From NCBI GenBank assembly GCA_963662395.1, contig OY759511.1, positions 1,178,001 to 1,242,000 of the forward strand: a DNA stretch of 64,000 nt. Reading direction: 5' to 3'. Origin of the DNA: JAPOXR01 sp963662395. GTDB taxonomy: Bacteria; Pseudomonadota; Alphaproteobacteria; Rhodobacterales; Rhodobacteraceae. Shown in pieces: positions 1 through 9,986 of this stretch; the first letter of the stretch is position 1; every line of letters begins with the position of its first letter. The position numbers and the translations under genes are program-made. Below the pieces are notes generated by a model. It did not search any database, had not been told where the DNA came from, and worked only from the letters and a program-made list of their open reading frames with translations.

Positions 1-1686
1 CCGGGACAATCCTCCATCGTCCTGGTATGCTGCCCCATATACACCTGACAGTGATCGTGACTCGGCGCGGTGGCGTCCGAACACGTTCTCCATTGCCATC
101 GATATTTCTCCAACTGTTGCCCTTGCCCGGGCGGCAGCAATCGCGGCATCGAGAAGGTTTCCGCCTGAGCCGGCACAATTCTCCAGCGCCTCGAGCGCCG
201 AATTGCATTCGGCGCGGTCGCGACTGCTCCTGATCCCGGCAATGCGGTCGATCTGCTGTTCACGCACCCGGGCCGTCTCGACATTCCTGAATTCGACCGG
301 CTGGTCATCTTCGGGCTGATACCGGTTGACGCCGACAATCACCTCCTCGCCCCGGTCGACCATGGCCTGTCGCCTTGCAGCAGTCTCCTCGATCCTGAGT
401 TTCGGAATCCCGGCAGTCACCGCCCGGGTCATTCCGCCCAACTCTTCCACCTCCTCGATCAGTTGCCACGCCGCATCAGCCATCTGGCAGGTCATCGATT
501 CAATGAAATACGAACCGGCGAGCGGATCAACCGGACAGGTCACCCCGGTCTCCTCCTGCAGGATCAACTGGGTATTGCGGGCGACTCTGGCCGAAAATTC
601 GGTCGGCAGGGCAATGGCCTCGTCGAGGGCGTTGGTATGCAGCGACTGCGTGCCGCCAAGCACCGCCGCCAGTGCCTCATATGCGGTTCTCACGACATTG
701 TTGTACGGATCCTGCGCCTGCAGGCTAACGCCGCTGGTCTGGCAATGGGTGCGCAGCATCTTCGAGCGTTCATCGGCAGGCTCGAATTCGGACATGATCC
801 GGCACCAGAGCAGGCGGGCGGCCCGCAACTTGGCAATTTCCAGGAAGAAATTCATGCCGATTGCGAAGAAGAATGACAACCTGCCGGCAAAGGCGTCGAC
901 ATCCAGGCCCCTGGCAATGGCGGCCCGGACATATTCCCGTCCATCGGCCAGGGTATACGCCAACTCCTGGACCAGGTTCGCGCCAGCCTCCTGCATGTGA
1001 TAGCCGGAAATCGAGACCGAGTTGAATTTCGGCATGCTGGTGCTGGCGAATTCGATGATGTCGCCGACAATCCGCATGGATGGCTTCGGCGGGTAGACAT
1101 AGGTGTTGCGGACCATGAATTCCTTCAGAATATCATTCTGGATGGTTCCGGAAAGCTGGCTGCGACTCACCCCCTGCTCCTCGGCGGCGACGATGAAACT
1201 GGCCAGGACCGGGATCACCGCGCCATTCATGGTCATGGACACCGAAATCCGGTCAAGCGGAATGCCCGAGAACAGGATTTTCATGTCTTCGACGGAATCT
1301 ATCGCTACCCCGGCCTTGCCGACATCTCCAACCACCCGCGGGTGGTCGCTGTCGTAGCCGCGGTGGGTGGCCAGGTCAAAAGCCACCGATATGCCCTGCT
1401 GACCACCGGCCAGCGCCTGCCGGTAGAAGGCGTTGGATTCCTCGGCAGTGGAAAATCCGGCATATTGCCTGATTGTCCAGGGCCGCCCGGCATACATGGT
1501 TGCCCGAGGCCCGCGGGTAAAGGGATCAAACCCCGGCAATGACTCGACATAGCCATTCTCGGCCAGATCTGCCGATGTATAGAGCGGCTTGATCCGGATG
1601 CCCTCGATCGTCTCCCGGGCCAGATCGTCCGGTGAACGCCCCCTTGCCTCGCGCCGGGCCAATTCCTGCCAGTCTTCAATGCGCAT
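1..1686 (-). CDS. scpA: Methylmalonyl-CoA mutase, N-terminal part (runs off the left edge)
   Basis: Adenosylcobalamin-dependent isomerase converting (R)-methylmalonyl-CoA to succinyl-CoA, the last step of propionyl-CoA assimilation. The reverse strand is open from the ATG to the window edge (562 codons). It reads as the mutase catalytic barrel: MRIEDWQELARREARGR at the start, then PLYTSADL, GFDPFTRGPRATMYAGRPWT, and SISGYHMQEAGA in the middle. The family is about 710 residues, so the missing part is the C-terminal cobalamin-binding domain. The start at 1686 is chosen because AGGAG lies 5 nt upstream; another in-frame ATG is at 1704. pccA and pccB follow on the same strand and the chaperone meaB lies at 14.7 kb. 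Family assignment is secure; only the C-terminus is unseen. Confidence 0.95.
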   Translation of the reverse strand, partial: MRIEDWQELARREARGRSPDDLARETIEGIRIKPLYTSADLAENGYVESLPGFDPFTRGPRATMYAGRPWTIRQYAGFSTAEESNAFYRQALAGGQQGISVAFDLATHRGYDSDHPRVVGDVGKAGVAIDSVEDMKILFSGIPLDRISVSMTMNGAVIPVLASFIVAAEEQGVSRSQLSGTIQNDILKEFMVRNTYVYPPKPSMRIVGDIIEFASTSMPKFNSVSISGYHMQEAGANLVQELAYTLADGREYVRAAIARGLDVDAFAGRLSFFFAIGMNFFLEIAKLRAARLLWCRIMSEFEPADERSKMLRTHCQTSGVSLQAQDPYNNVVRTAYEALAAVLGGTQSLHTNALDEAIALPTEFSARVARNTQLILQEETGVTCPVDPLAGSYFIESMTCQMADAAWQLIEEVEELGGMTRAVTAGIPKLRIEETAARRQAMVDRGEEVIVGVNRYQPEDDQPVEFRNVETARVREQQIDRIAGIRSSRDRAECNSALEALENCAGSGGNLLDAAIAAARARATVGEISMAMENVFGRHRAESRSLSGVYGAAYQDDGGLSR

Positions 1687-1913
1687 GACACTCCTGCCGT
1701 TCATTCCAAGGCCCCTGCTTACTCCCAACCGCGACGGATTTCCAATTCCGGCAACCCGTTGTCGGTCTTGGCCAGGCCCGGCACTGCGGCAGATGCCAGT
1801 CAGCCGGATAGTTGCGGACAACCCGGTGGCGGAGCCAATGAATCCTTGCAGATTTCAGCCTTGCGGATAGAAGAGAGTCTGCCCCACGAATTTGCCGGCC
1901 GACCCTGGAGCCC

Positions 1914-2366
1914 ATGTCGTTTCTGTCGAGAATTCTGCTGACCTGCGCCATTCTCATGCATGTCGCTCCGTCCGGGGCTGCCGACGGGAGTGATCCGCCC
2001 GACATCATTGATCTGGCACAGACCGACAACCGGTCCATCACCGCGACCGACTTCATGTGGAAGAATCGCCTGCTGGTGGTGCTGGCCGACACGCCGGATG
2101 ATCCGAGGTTCATCGAACAGGTCGAATTGTTGCTCGAGAATCCGGACCCCCTGACCGAACGACAGGTCATTATCCTGACTGATTCCAACCCGTCGGTGCG
2201 GACCGGACTGAGGGTCAGTCTTCGCCCGCGGGGATTCGCCATCGTGCTGATTGGCAAGGATGGGCAGGTGAAACTGCGCAAGCCGTTTCCGTGGTCGGTT
2301 CGTGAAATCAGCCGGGCAATCGACAAGTCGCCGGAGCGCCAACGGGAACTCCGCCAGGGGAGTTGA
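1914..2366 (+). CDS. DUF4174 domain protein, exported
   Basis: A 150-residue protein with an N-terminal signal peptide (hydrophobic stretch residues 5-17, cleavage near SGAADG) followed by a small alpha/beta domain. The motif WKNRLLVVLADTPDDPRF and the ending GKDGQVKLRKPFPWSVREI are typical of DUF4174, a thioredoxin-like-fold family of unknown function without a visible CxxC. It is divergent from the mutase gene (227-bp shared upstream region) and convergent with pccA (15-bp gap). The same company of pccA, DUF4174 and mutase is familiar in Rhodobacteraceae, which suggests a conserved but unexplained association. Role unknown. Confidence 0.85.
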   Translation: MSFLSRILLTCAILMHVAPSGAADGSDPPDIIDLAQTDNRSITATDFMWKNRLLVVLADTPDDPRFIEQVELLLENPDPLTERQVIILTDSNPSVRTGLRVSLRPRGFAIVLIGKDGQVKLRKPFPWSVREISRAIDKSPERQRELRQGS

Positions 2367-2381
2367 GTCCGGGAAGAGTCG

Positions 2382-4376
2382 TCAGTCGAAATCCATGATG
2401 ACGTCATTGACCGCCAGGATATCGCCCGGTGCCGGATGAATGCGGTTGATCCTGACCGTCCGTTCGGCCCTCAGCACATTTTCCATCTTCATCGCTTCAA
2501 TCGTGCACAATGGCCGGCTGGCCAGCACCTCATCGCCTTCCGACACTGCGAATGACACCATGATACCCGGCATCGGGCACAGAAGCTGGGCCGAACCTTC
2601 ATCTTCGACCTCAATCTCGACGATCTTGCCGAGCCTGGCCTGCAGCGGTGTACGCATCCGCACCACCTCGTCAAATCCCCGGTAACGGATCCTGAATCCT
2701 CCGGTTACCCGCTCAACCTTCATGACCCTGACCTGGTCACCGAACCGGAATTCGGCCAGCCGGCTTCCGGGAAGCCAGTCGGTGGCCAGGTCAATGACGC
2801 TGCCGTCATCGAATGTCACCTGGCCCTGCCCGACACCGCAACTGACCGTCAGGTCGTACTGGCCGCATGAAAGCCGGGCAACAAGTTCGCTGCCGGTCGC
2901 CGGGTCCCGGGCATGGGTACCGAGCCTGCATCGGCGTTCCTCGTCAAACCGGTGCATGACGGCGGCGGCGGCGGCCACCTGCCTGGAAAGGGTTTCGTCC
3001 GGATCGATGCCTGAAAATCCCCGGGGATACTCCTCGTCGATGAATGCGGTGGTGATGTTGCCGCTCTCGAACCGTTCATTGTCCATGACCGCCGAGAGGA
3101 ATGGAAGATTGCTGCTGATTCCCTCGATTTCGAACCGGTCGAGCGCATTGCGCATCACTTCGATGGCGCTTCCCCGGTCCCTGTCCCAACTGCACAGCTT
3201 GGCAATCATCGGATCATAGTGGATCGGGATCTCCCCGCCTTCGAATACACCGGTGTCGTTGCGGATTGCCGCGTCCGCGGTGTGAATCCCGGGCGGCGGA
3301 CGGTATCTTGTCAGGCGGCCAACCGACGGCAGGAATTCCCGATAGGGGTCCTCGGCATAGATCCTGGATTCCAGTGCCCAGCCATTGATCCCGATATCCG
3401 ACTGGTCGAGTTGCAGCTCTTCGCCGGCTGCCACCCGGATCATCTGCTCGACCAGGTCAATTCCGGTAATCAGCTCGGTCACCGGATGCTCGACCTGCAG
3501 CCGGGTATTCATTTCCAGGAAGTAGAAGTCGCGGTTGCCATCGACGATGAATTCGACCGTGCCGGCCGAGCAATAATCGACGGCCCTGGCCAGTTCCACC
3601 GCCTGACTTCCCATCGCCGCCCGGGTCTCCTCGTCAAGAAATGGCGACGGTGCCTCCTCGATGATCTTCTGGTTTCGTCGCTGGATCGAGCATTCCCGCT
3701 CGTTGAGATAAATGCAGTTGTCGTGTCGGTCGGCCAGGATCTGGATCTCGATATGGCGCGGCCGTTCGATGAATTTTTCAAGGAAGATGCTGTCATCACC
3801 GAACGAACGTGCCGCTTCATTGCCCGCTGATTGTATTCCGGGCAAGAGCTCGTCTTCACTGGCGGCGATGCGCATTCCCTTGCCACCGCCGCCGGCAGAG
3901 GCCTTGATCATCACCGGAAACCCGATCGTCCGGGCAATTTCCAGCGCATGCTCCGGACCCTCGATCTTGCCGGCATGTCCGGGAACCGTCGATACGCCTG
4001 CCTTTCCGGCGATCAGTTTCGAGGTGATCTTGTCGCCCATCGCCTCGATCGCATCGGCCGGCGGCCCGATGAACGCCACCTTCTCCCGATCGAGGGCTTC
4101 GGCAAATTTCCGGTTTTCCGACAGGAAGCCGTAACCCGGATGCACGGCATCGGAGCCGGTCGATGCCACCGCCTCGAGAATTCTGTCGATGGCAATATAG
4201 GAGTGGGTTGCCTGCGGCGGTCCGATACAGACGGATTCGTCGGCCATCCTTGTATGCAATGCCCGGCTGTCCGCCTCGGAAAAGACGGCCACCGTCCTGA
4301 TGCCGAGCTTCCGGCAGGTCCGGATTATTCGACAGGCAATCTCGCCGCGGTTGGCAATCAGGACCTTTTCAAACAT
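2382..4376 (-). CDS. pccA: Propionyl-CoA carboxylase, biotin-carboxylase/biotin-carrier (alpha) subunit
   Basis: ATP-dependent carboxylation of biotin for conversion of propionyl-CoA to methylmalonyl-CoA, working with PccB. The 664 residues show the biotin carboxylase start MFEKVLIANRGEIACR, an ATP-grasp glycine loop KASAGGGGKGMRIA near 160-175, the catalytic EMNTRLQVEHPVTE near 290, and a C-terminal biotinyl domain with the carrier lysine in EAMKMEN near residue 630. Length matches the family. It is downstream of pccB and a small lipoprotein gene on the same strand and upstream of the mutase, so the window holds the propionyl-CoA to succinyl-CoA pathway. An acetyl-CoA or methylcrotonyl-CoA carboxylase subunit is less likely given the mutase neighbour. 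Confidence 0.95.
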   Translation of the reverse strand: MFEKVLIANRGEIACRIIRTCRKLGIRTVAVFSEADSRALHTRMADESVCIGPPQATHSYIAIDRILEAVASTGSDAVHPGYGFLSENRKFAEALDREKVAFIGPPADAIEAMGDKITSKLIAGKAGVSTVPGHAGKIEGPEHALEIARTIGFPVMIKASAGGGGKGMRIAASEDELLPGIQSAGNEAARSFGDDSIFLEKFIERPRHIEIQILADRHDNCIYLNERECSIQRRNQKIIEEAPSPFLDEETRAAMGSQAVELARAVDYCSAGTVEFIVDGNRDFYFLEMNTRLQVEHPVTELITGIDLVEQMIRVAAGEELQLDQSDIGINGWALESRIYAEDPYREFLPSVGRLTRYRPPPGIHTADAAIRNDTGVFEGGEIPIHYDPMIAKLCSWDRDRGSAIEVMRNALDRFEIEGISSNLPFLSAVMDNERFESGNITTAFIDEEYPRGFSGIDPDETLSRQVAAAAAVMHRFDEERRCRLGTHARDPATGSELVARLSCGQYDLTVSCGVGQGQVTFDDGSVIDLATDWLPGSRLAEFRFGDQVRVMKVERVTGGFRIRYRGFDEVVRMRTPLQARLGKIVEIEVEDEGSAQLLCPMPGIMVSFAVSEGDEVLASRPLCTIEAMKMENVLRAERTVRINRIHPAPGDILAVNDVIMDFD

Positions 4377-4462
4377 GCATCCGGCCGGACGATTTCACGA
4401 TGCACAGGCGGCGCATCTGACGAGAGCCTCGGCCCGGCCGGACAGATTCTTGCAAAACGAAG

Positions 4463-4648
4463 CTAGTTCGCCGAAACCGCACCGAGTACTGCACCGGCCA
4501 CTGCACCCTCAATTGGCTTGTCGAAGGCAATTTCGCCGACCGCCGTGCCGACGGCACCACCGACAGCTGCCCGCTCCAACTCCTTGTCCTCGCACGCGGC
4601 AACTGCCAACAATCCGGTTACGCACGCAATCAATGCCATGATTCGCAT
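4463..4648 (-). CDS. Small glycine-zipper lipoprotein
   Basis: A 61-residue protein lying between pccB and pccA on the same strand. It has a lipoprotein signal peptide with lipobox LLAVAAC (Cys at residue 19) and then Gly/Ala-rich segments (AAVGGAVGTAVGE, GAVAGAVLGAV) typical of glycine-zipper outer-membrane lipoproteins. No catalytic motif is possible at this size. A gene of this type next to pccA is recurrent in Rhodobacteraceae, so it is likely real although the role is unknown. It may be cotranscribed with pccA, which starts 86 bp downstream. Confidence 0.75.
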   Translation of the reverse strand: MRIMALIACVTGLLAVAACEDKELERAAVGGAVGTAVGEIAFDKPIEGAVAGAVLGAVSAN

Positions 4649-4776
4649 TGGTGTTCTCCTAATTCCGAGTGGTCCGACTCACCACCAATCCCGTCATCTC
4701 GCTTCGCCGCGCCGGAACGGCAATTTCGGCAAAACTACCGACCTTGCGGGAGATTGACAATATTCGGCCAGTCAAA

Positions 4777-6303
4777 TCAGAGTGGAATATTGTCGTGCTT
4801 CTTTGGCGGATTGGCGACACGCTTGGTCTTCAGGGCCGAGAATGCCCGGCACACCCGCTTCCGGGTGTTGTGCGGCATGATGATATCGTCGATATAGCCG
4901 CGCTCGGCTGCCACGAACGGATTTGCAAAGCGGTCCTCGTATTCCCGGTTGCGCGCCGCCACCTTCTTCTCGTCATCCAGTTCGGCGCGATACAGGATCT
5001 CGACCGCACCCTTGGCACCCATCACTGCAATCTGCGCACTTGGCCAGGCATAGTTTATGTCCCCGCGCAGATGTTTCGACGACATGACATCATATGCGCC
5101 ACCATAGGCCTTGCGGGTAATGACGGTCACCTTGGGAACGGTTGCCTCGCCATATGCAAAGAGCAGCTTGGCCCCATGCTTGATGATCCCGCCATATTCC
5201 TGCGAGGTGCCGGGCAGGAAACCGGGGACGTCGACCAGGGTCAGGATCGGAATCTCGAATGCGTCGCAAAACCGGACAAACCGGGCGGCCTTCCTGGAGC
5301 TGTCGATATCAAGACACCCGGCAAGCACCATGGGCTGGTTGGCCACCACGCCGACAGTCGAGCCTGCCAGGCGAATGAAACCGATGACGATATTCCGGGC
5401 AAATTCCTCCTGGATCTCGAAGAAATCCCCCTCATCCGCCAGCTTGAGAATCAGCTCCTTGATATCGTACGGCGTATGCGGGTTCTCGGGGACCAGCGTG
5501 TCCAGCGACTCCTCGACCCGGTCCGGGTTGTCGTACACCGGCAGCGATGGCGGGCCATGCCGGTTGTCGACCGGGAGGAAGTCGACCAGGCGGCGAACCT
5601 CTTCGAGTGCCTCGACATCGTTGTCGTATGCCCCGTCTGCCACCGAGGACCGGCCAGTATGGGTTTTGGCTCCGCCGAGTTCCTCGGCCGATATGACCTC
5701 GTTGGTCACCGTCTTGACGACATCCGGCCCGGTCACGAACATGTAGGAGCTGTTCCTGACCATGAATATGAAATCGGTCATGGCTGGTGAATAGACTGCC
5801 CCGCCAGCGCACGGGCCCATGACCAGGCTGATCTGCGGCACCACCCCCGAGGCGAGAATGTTCCGCTGAAACACTTCGGCATATCCGGCCAGCGAGGCCA
5901 CCCCTTCCTGGATGCGGGCGCCGCCGGAGTCATTCAACCCGATGACCGGCGCACCGTATTTGACTGCCATATCCATGATCTTGCAGATCTTGCCGGCATG
6001 AGTTTCCGACAACGAACCGCCGAACACCGTGAAATCCTGGCTGAACACGTAGACGGTTCTGCCATTGATTGTCCCTCGCCCGGTCACCACGCCATCTCCA
6101 TGGAAGCTGGTTTCCTGCATTCCGAAGTCGGTGCAGCGATGGGTGACAAACAGGTCAAACTCCTCGAACGATCCCTCGTCGAGCAGCAGGTCGACCCGCT
6201 CCCTGGCGGTGAGCTTGCCCTTGCGATGCTGGGCATCAATCCGCTGCTGGCCGCCGCCCATCCTCGCCAGCTCCCGCCGGTTTGACAGTTCATCCAGGAT
6301 CAT
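4777..6303 (-). CDS. pccB: Propionyl-CoA carboxylase, carboxyltransferase (beta) subunit
   Basis: Transfers the carboxyl group from biotin to propionyl-CoA. The 508-residue protein begins MILDELSNRRELARMGGG and keeps the family signature GKLTARERVDLLLDEGSFEEFD, the oxyanion-hole segment GLNDSGGARIQEGV and the second-half segment PGFLPGTSQEYGGIIKHGAKLL. The start at 6303 is preferred over 6324 because GAGGAAGG sits just upstream of it and the family start aligns there. It heads a same-strand run with the small lipoprotein and pccA. Length matches PccB (about 510 residues). Confidence 0.95.
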   Translation of the reverse strand: MILDELSNRRELARMGGGQQRIDAQHRKGKLTARERVDLLLDEGSFEEFDLFVTHRCTDFGMQETSFHGDGVVTGRGTINGRTVYVFSQDFTVFGGSLSETHAGKICKIMDMAVKYGAPVIGLNDSGGARIQEGVASLAGYAEVFQRNILASGVVPQISLVMGPCAGGAVYSPAMTDFIFMVRNSSYMFVTGPDVVKTVTNEVISAEELGGAKTHTGRSSVADGAYDNDVEALEEVRRLVDFLPVDNRHGPPSLPVYDNPDRVEESLDTLVPENPHTPYDIKELILKLADEGDFFEIQEEFARNIVIGFIRLAGSTVGVVANQPMVLAGCLDIDSSRKAARFVRFCDAFEIPILTLVDVPGFLPGTSQEYGGIIKHGAKLLFAYGEATVPKVTVITRKAYGGAYDVMSSKHLRGDINYAWPSAQIAVMGAKGAVEILYRAELDDEKKVAARNREYEDRFANPFVAAERGYIDDIIMPHNTRKRVCRAFSALKTKRVANPPKKHDNIPL

Positions 6304-6424
6304 TGCCTTCCTCGCGCTCACCATTCCCGTCGGCCAGCATAACGGCGAACGTCACCGATTCAAACCTCGGTGCCGGCCGGTCGCGCCGGTGGACAATCCG
6401 GACCTTCGCCAATAACACAGGCCG

Positions 6425-7654
6425 ATGACCAGGAAGATCGCTGCCGGGCTTCTCGACAGGACATCCCCTCCTCACATCGTCACGCTGGTTCTGCTCGCAA
6501 GTGCCAGCCCGCTGTCAATGACCATGTTCCTGCCCTCGCTTCCCAACATGACTGCCTATTTTCAGTCCGAATACCGGGTCATGCAGCTGTCGGTTGCCGC
6601 GTACCTGTTCATGAACGGTCTCCTGCATGTGGTGCTGGGTCCGCTCTCCGACCGATTCGGGAGACGGCCGGTCATGATCTGGGCAATCGTGCTGTTCATC
6701 CTGGCAACGATCGGTTGCCTGCTTTCGACCAGCGTCGAGATGTTCCTGATGTTCCGCATGATGCAGGCGGTCATCGTGGCCGGGATGGTGCTGTCGCGCG
6801 CGGTGGTCCGCGACATGGTGCCGCAGGATGAGGCGGCATCAATGATTGGCTATGTGACCATGGGCATGGCGCTGGTCCCGATGTTCGCACCCACCATTGG
6901 CGGGGTGCTCGACGAAACATTCGGTTGGAAGGCCAGCTTCGGTTTCCTGCTGCTTTTCGGTTTCGGGCTGCTGATTGTCACCTTCCATGATCTCGGCGAG
7001 ACGGCGATTCACCGTTCGGCAAGTTTTGTCCAGCAATTCCGCGGATATCCCGAACTGTTCCGGTCACGCCGGTTCTGGGGTTACGCAGCGGTGGCGACCT
7101 GCGCGTCTGGCAGTTTCTTTGCCTTCCTGGGAGGGGTTCCGATCATCGGAACGGACCATTTCGAGCTTTCGCCATCACAGCTCGGCATGTGTTTCGGACT
7201 CACCGCGTTCGGATACATGCTCGGCAATTTCACCTCCGGTCGTTGGTCCAGACGGTTCGGGGTCAACCGGATGCTATTGTCCGGTTCGGTGATCATGCTT
7301 TGCTGCCCCGTCGTCGGCTTTCTTGTCCTGGCTCTTGGCATTTCGCATCCGCTGGGTTTCTTTGGCGCAACCGCGATCATCGGCATTTCCAATGGCATGA
7401 TCCTTCCGAATGCGACTGCCGGCATGCTGTCGGTCCGCCCGCACCTGGCCGGAACAGCATCGGGAATCGGTGGTGCCCTGACCATTGGCGGCGGAGCCGG
7501 GGTATCAGCGCTGGCTGGAACGGTCGTGGCGGCCAATCCACATCCGGCGCCGATGCTGACAATCTTCCTGGCATGCACGGTGCTGTGCCTGCTGGCCACT
7601 CTCTACATCACGACCGTCGAACACTCCCTGCGTCGCCGCAACCCGGGCACCTGA
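6425..7654 (+). CDS. MFS efflux transporter of the Bcr/CflA type
   Basis: A 409-residue inner-membrane protein with about twelve hydrophobic segments. It has the major-facilitator loop motif SDRFGRRPVM after the second helix (around residue 75) and the Bcr/CflA-like opening LLASASPLSMTMFLPSLPNM. The family exports drugs and metabolites by proton antiport. It is transcribed away from pccB across a 121-bp gap and ends 26 bp before the convergent EamA transporter gene, so it is probably monocistronic. The substrate cannot be read from sequence. Confidence 0.9.
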   Translation: MTRKIAAGLLDRTSPPHIVTLVLLASASPLSMTMFLPSLPNMTAYFQSEYRVMQLSVAAYLFMNGLLHVVLGPLSDRFGRRPVMIWAIVLFILATIGCLLSTSVEMFLMFRMMQAVIVAGMVLSRAVVRDMVPQDEAASMIGYVTMGMALVPMFAPTIGGVLDETFGWKASFGFLLLFGFGLLIVTFHDLGETAIHRSASFVQQFRGYPELFRSRRFWGYAAVATCASGSFFAFLGGVPIIGTDHFELSPSQLGMCFGLTAFGYMLGNFTSGRWSRRFGVNRMLLSGSVIMLCCPVVGFLVLALGISHPLGFFGATAIIGISNGMILPNATAGMLSVRPHLAGTASGIGGALTIGGGAGVSALAGTVVAANPHPAPMLTIFLACTVLCLLATLYITTVEHSLRRRNPGT

Positions 7655-7680
7655 CAGCCATCCGGCAGACCTGTCACCGT

Positions 7681-8565
7681 TCACCGGCCCCGGTTGGCAA
7701 TTGCCGCCTCCCGCCAGGCAATGAACGACGCCGAACCGATGATGATCGCCCCGCCCGAAAGTACCCACGCATCGAGGGCTTCTCCGAAGATCAGCGCGCC
7801 GACGGCAGACGCCCAGACAAGCTGCAGAAAGGTTGCCGGCTGAACCGCCGATACCGGCGCCATGCGGAATGCCATGGTCATGGTGAAATGACCGGCGGTT
7901 GCAAAGGCTGCCACCAGGAACAGCAGGAATAATTGCCAGGCAGTCGGCAGCACCCAGGCCGCCACCGCGAATGGGGCAAGCACGACCGTGACCGTGATCG
8001 ACAGCATGCCGACAATCGTGACCGGACTCATGGTGTCGCTCATCCGCTTGGCCATCAGATATGACACCCCGAATGACAGTGAGGTTCCCAGCATGGCAAT
8101 ATGCCCCGGTGAAATTTCCCGAATCCCCGGCCGAAGAATGATCACGGAACCTGCCAACGCCGCGCACACTGCCAGGATTCGTCGAATGGCCAGTTGTTCA
8201 CCGAGAAAGACCGCCGCACCGACAGTCACGAATACCGGCGCAAGATAGTTCAGCGATGTCACCTCGGCGATGGTGATCCGGGTCATGGCGAAAAACCAGC
8301 AACAGACACCCAGCGAATGAACCAGGCCGCGCAGCCAGTAATGAACATGGTTCCTTCGACTCAACCCCGACCGCAGCAGCGGACGAATCATGGGCAGAAG
8401 GAACACCAGGCCCAGCACGTAGCGCAGGAACGCGGCCACGATTGGTGGCACGCCATCCCCCAGGAACTTGACGGCAATCACCACCGCCACGAAATTCAGG
8501 CCGGAGATCACCATCCAGCCAAACCCGGCCATGGTTCCGCGCCTGGAATAGGCTAGCCTTGGCAC
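7681..8565 (-). CDS. EamA/DMT-family transporter
   Basis: A 294-residue protein with ten hydrophobic segments in two homologous halves, as in drug/metabolite transporters of the EamA fold. Recognisable pieces are the positive N-terminus (YSRRG) before helix 1, NYLAPVFVTVGAAVFLGEQL at the end of half one, and QLVWASAVGALIFGEALD in half two. The start used is a GTG at 8565; an ATG at 8532 is also possible, but it would drop the usual RRG segment in front of helix 1. Substrate unknown. It is convergent with the MFS gene. Confidence 0.88.
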   Translation of the reverse strand: MPRLAYSRRGTMAGFGWMVISGLNFVAVVIAVKFLGDGVPPIVAAFLRYVLGLVFLLPMIRPLLRSGLSRRNHVHYWLRGLVHSLGVCCWFFAMTRITIAEVTSLNYLAPVFVTVGAAVFLGEQLAIRRILAVCAALAGSVIILRPGIREISPGHIAMLGTSLSFGVSYLMAKRMSDTMSPVTIVGMLSITVTVVLAPFAVAAWVLPTAWQLFLLFLVAAFATAGHFTMTMAFRMAPVSAVQPATFLQLVWASAVGALIFGEALDAWVLSGGAIIIGSASFIAWREAAIANRGR

Positions 8566-8720
8566 TTGTTGATTCAGTGTAAATGTCCCTGCAGATCAAA
8601 TTGCAGATATTGAACCATTTGGATGCAGGCCCGGACCCCCGACTACCTCACTCGCCGCCCCGCCGCAATGTCCGGCAGGCCCTCGCCCCGAAGACCAACA
8701 AGGCTTCCGAGGGATCGAAA

Positions 8721-8981
8721 ATGGACTGGTCGCCGCTGAAATGCATCCGACAGAATTCCGTCAACCGCATTGAGATACTCACCGACTTCGAGGTTGCAGG
8801 CCTTCAGCGACGATGGCTGCGGGGGTTGGGAGAATTGACCGGTGAGAAAGATGTGTATCGTTACTACATGACCCTTGAACCGAGGTCGGGACTCTTCGGC
8901 GGGTTGGCGAGTTACTACGATTCCGAAAACGCCGATGACGCGGGGAGGGCCATGCCGAGCATGACGTTCAGCTGTTACTGA
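8721..8981 (+). CDS. Hypothetical protein, doubtful
   Basis: An 86-codon ORF starting MDWSPLKCIRQNSVNRIEIL, with GAGGGA about 7 nt before the ATG. I recognise no family. Its composition (many Arg, Tyr, Asp, Glu) is protein-like, and nothing convincing lies opposite it. It sits alone between the divergent EamA gene and the convergent yebC; the 264 bp after it (8982-9245) show no gene. It could be a genuine orphan or chance. Confidence 0.35.
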   Translation: MDWSPLKCIRQNSVNRIEILTDFEVAGLQRRWLRGLGELTGEKDVYRYYMTLEPRSGLFGGLASYYDSENADDAGRAMPSMTFSCY

Positions 8982-9245
8982 CCGACGTCAATCAAGTTGG
9001 TGATGAGGTGGTCTTGGAATCATCCCTTTCCCCGCCACGCTGGCGCCGGGCGCGGAAATCCTCGCACGCCTGATCCGTTTCCGGAAACCCGGTCCGGACC
9101 GGGACATGCAATCAGCATACCCGGCAGGGTTCTTGTTGTTCAGCACGAATCTCGACTACCTGGCAGTGGGCTGGCGGTTCGGGCAGCGACAGCCATTCCC
9201 GGTTGCAGTCACCGGGTCTTTCGGGGTTGGACACCAAACCGGCGG

Positions 9246-9986
9246 TCAGAGGTCTGCCATGACCTCGTCCGGGATCTCGAAATTGGCAGTCACGTGCTGC
9301 ACGTCATCCTCGTTTTCGAGTGCCTCGATCAACCTGATCACCTTGCGTGCGCCATCGAGGTCGAGCTCGGTGGTGGTGGTCGGCTTCCAGATGATCCTGG
9401 CCGACTCCGCCTCCCCGACCGACTCCTCGAGAACTGCCGACACCGCGGCCAGTTCTGCATCGGCAGTATAGATACGGTGGCCGTCATCCGAGCTTTCGAG
9501 ATCCTCGGCACCGGCCTCGATGGCGGCTTCCAGCATGTCGCCGGCATCGGCGGCCTCCAGTGAAAACAGGATTTCCCCCATTCTCTCGAACATGTAGCTG
9601 ACGGCGCCGGTCTCGGCCATCTTGCCGCCCGCCTTGTTGACAATCGTTCTCACGGTTGTCGCCGTCCGGTTCCTGTTGTCGGTCATCGCCTCGACGATAA
9701 ATGCCACTCCGGACGGACCGTAGGCTTCATACCGGATCTCCTCGAGCGTATCGGCATCGGGTCCGGATGCCTTGGAGATTGCCCGGTCAATGACATCCTT
9801 CGGGACCGAATTGGACTTGGCTTCCTTGACCGCAAGCCGCAGCCGGGGATTCTTGTCCGGGTTCGGGTCGCCGATCCTGGCCGCGATCGTCACCTCGCGG
9901 GCCAGCTTGGAAAACAGCCTGGAGCGCGCGGCATCCTGACGACCCTTGCGATGCTGAATATTGGCCCATTTCGAATGACCGGCCAT
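9246..9986 (-). CDS. yebC: YebC/PmpR-family protein (TACO1-like)
   Basis: A 246-residue member of the widespread YebC/TACO1 family, described as a transcriptional regulator and more recently linked to ribosome function at proline stretches. The start is set at the canonical MAGHSKWANIQHRKGRQDA; 13 upstream in-frame codons are not conserved. Other family landmarks are NPRLRLAVKEAKSNSVPKDVI and YEAYGPSGVAFIVE. efp, another factor for proline-stretch translation, is 2.8 kb away on the same strand but not adjacent. Assignment is secure; the exact cellular role in this organism is not. Confidence 0.93.
   Translation of the reverse strand: MAGHSKWANIQHRKGRQDAARSRLFSKLAREVTIAARIGDPNPDKNPRLRLAVKEAKSNSVPKDVIDRAISKASGPDADTLEEIRYEAYGPSGVAFIVEAMTDNRNRTATTVRTIVNKAGGKMAETGAVSYMFERMGEILFSLEAADAGDMLEAAIEAGAEDLESSDDGHRIYTADAELAAVSAVLEESVGEAESARIIWKPTTTTELDLDGARKVIRLIEALENEDDVQHVTANFEIPDEVMADL

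Noticed and set aside
326..1000. Forward ORFs across 0.3-1.5 kb
   Set aside because: Shadows of the reverse-strand methylmalonyl-CoA mutase, whose protein is recognisable throughout.
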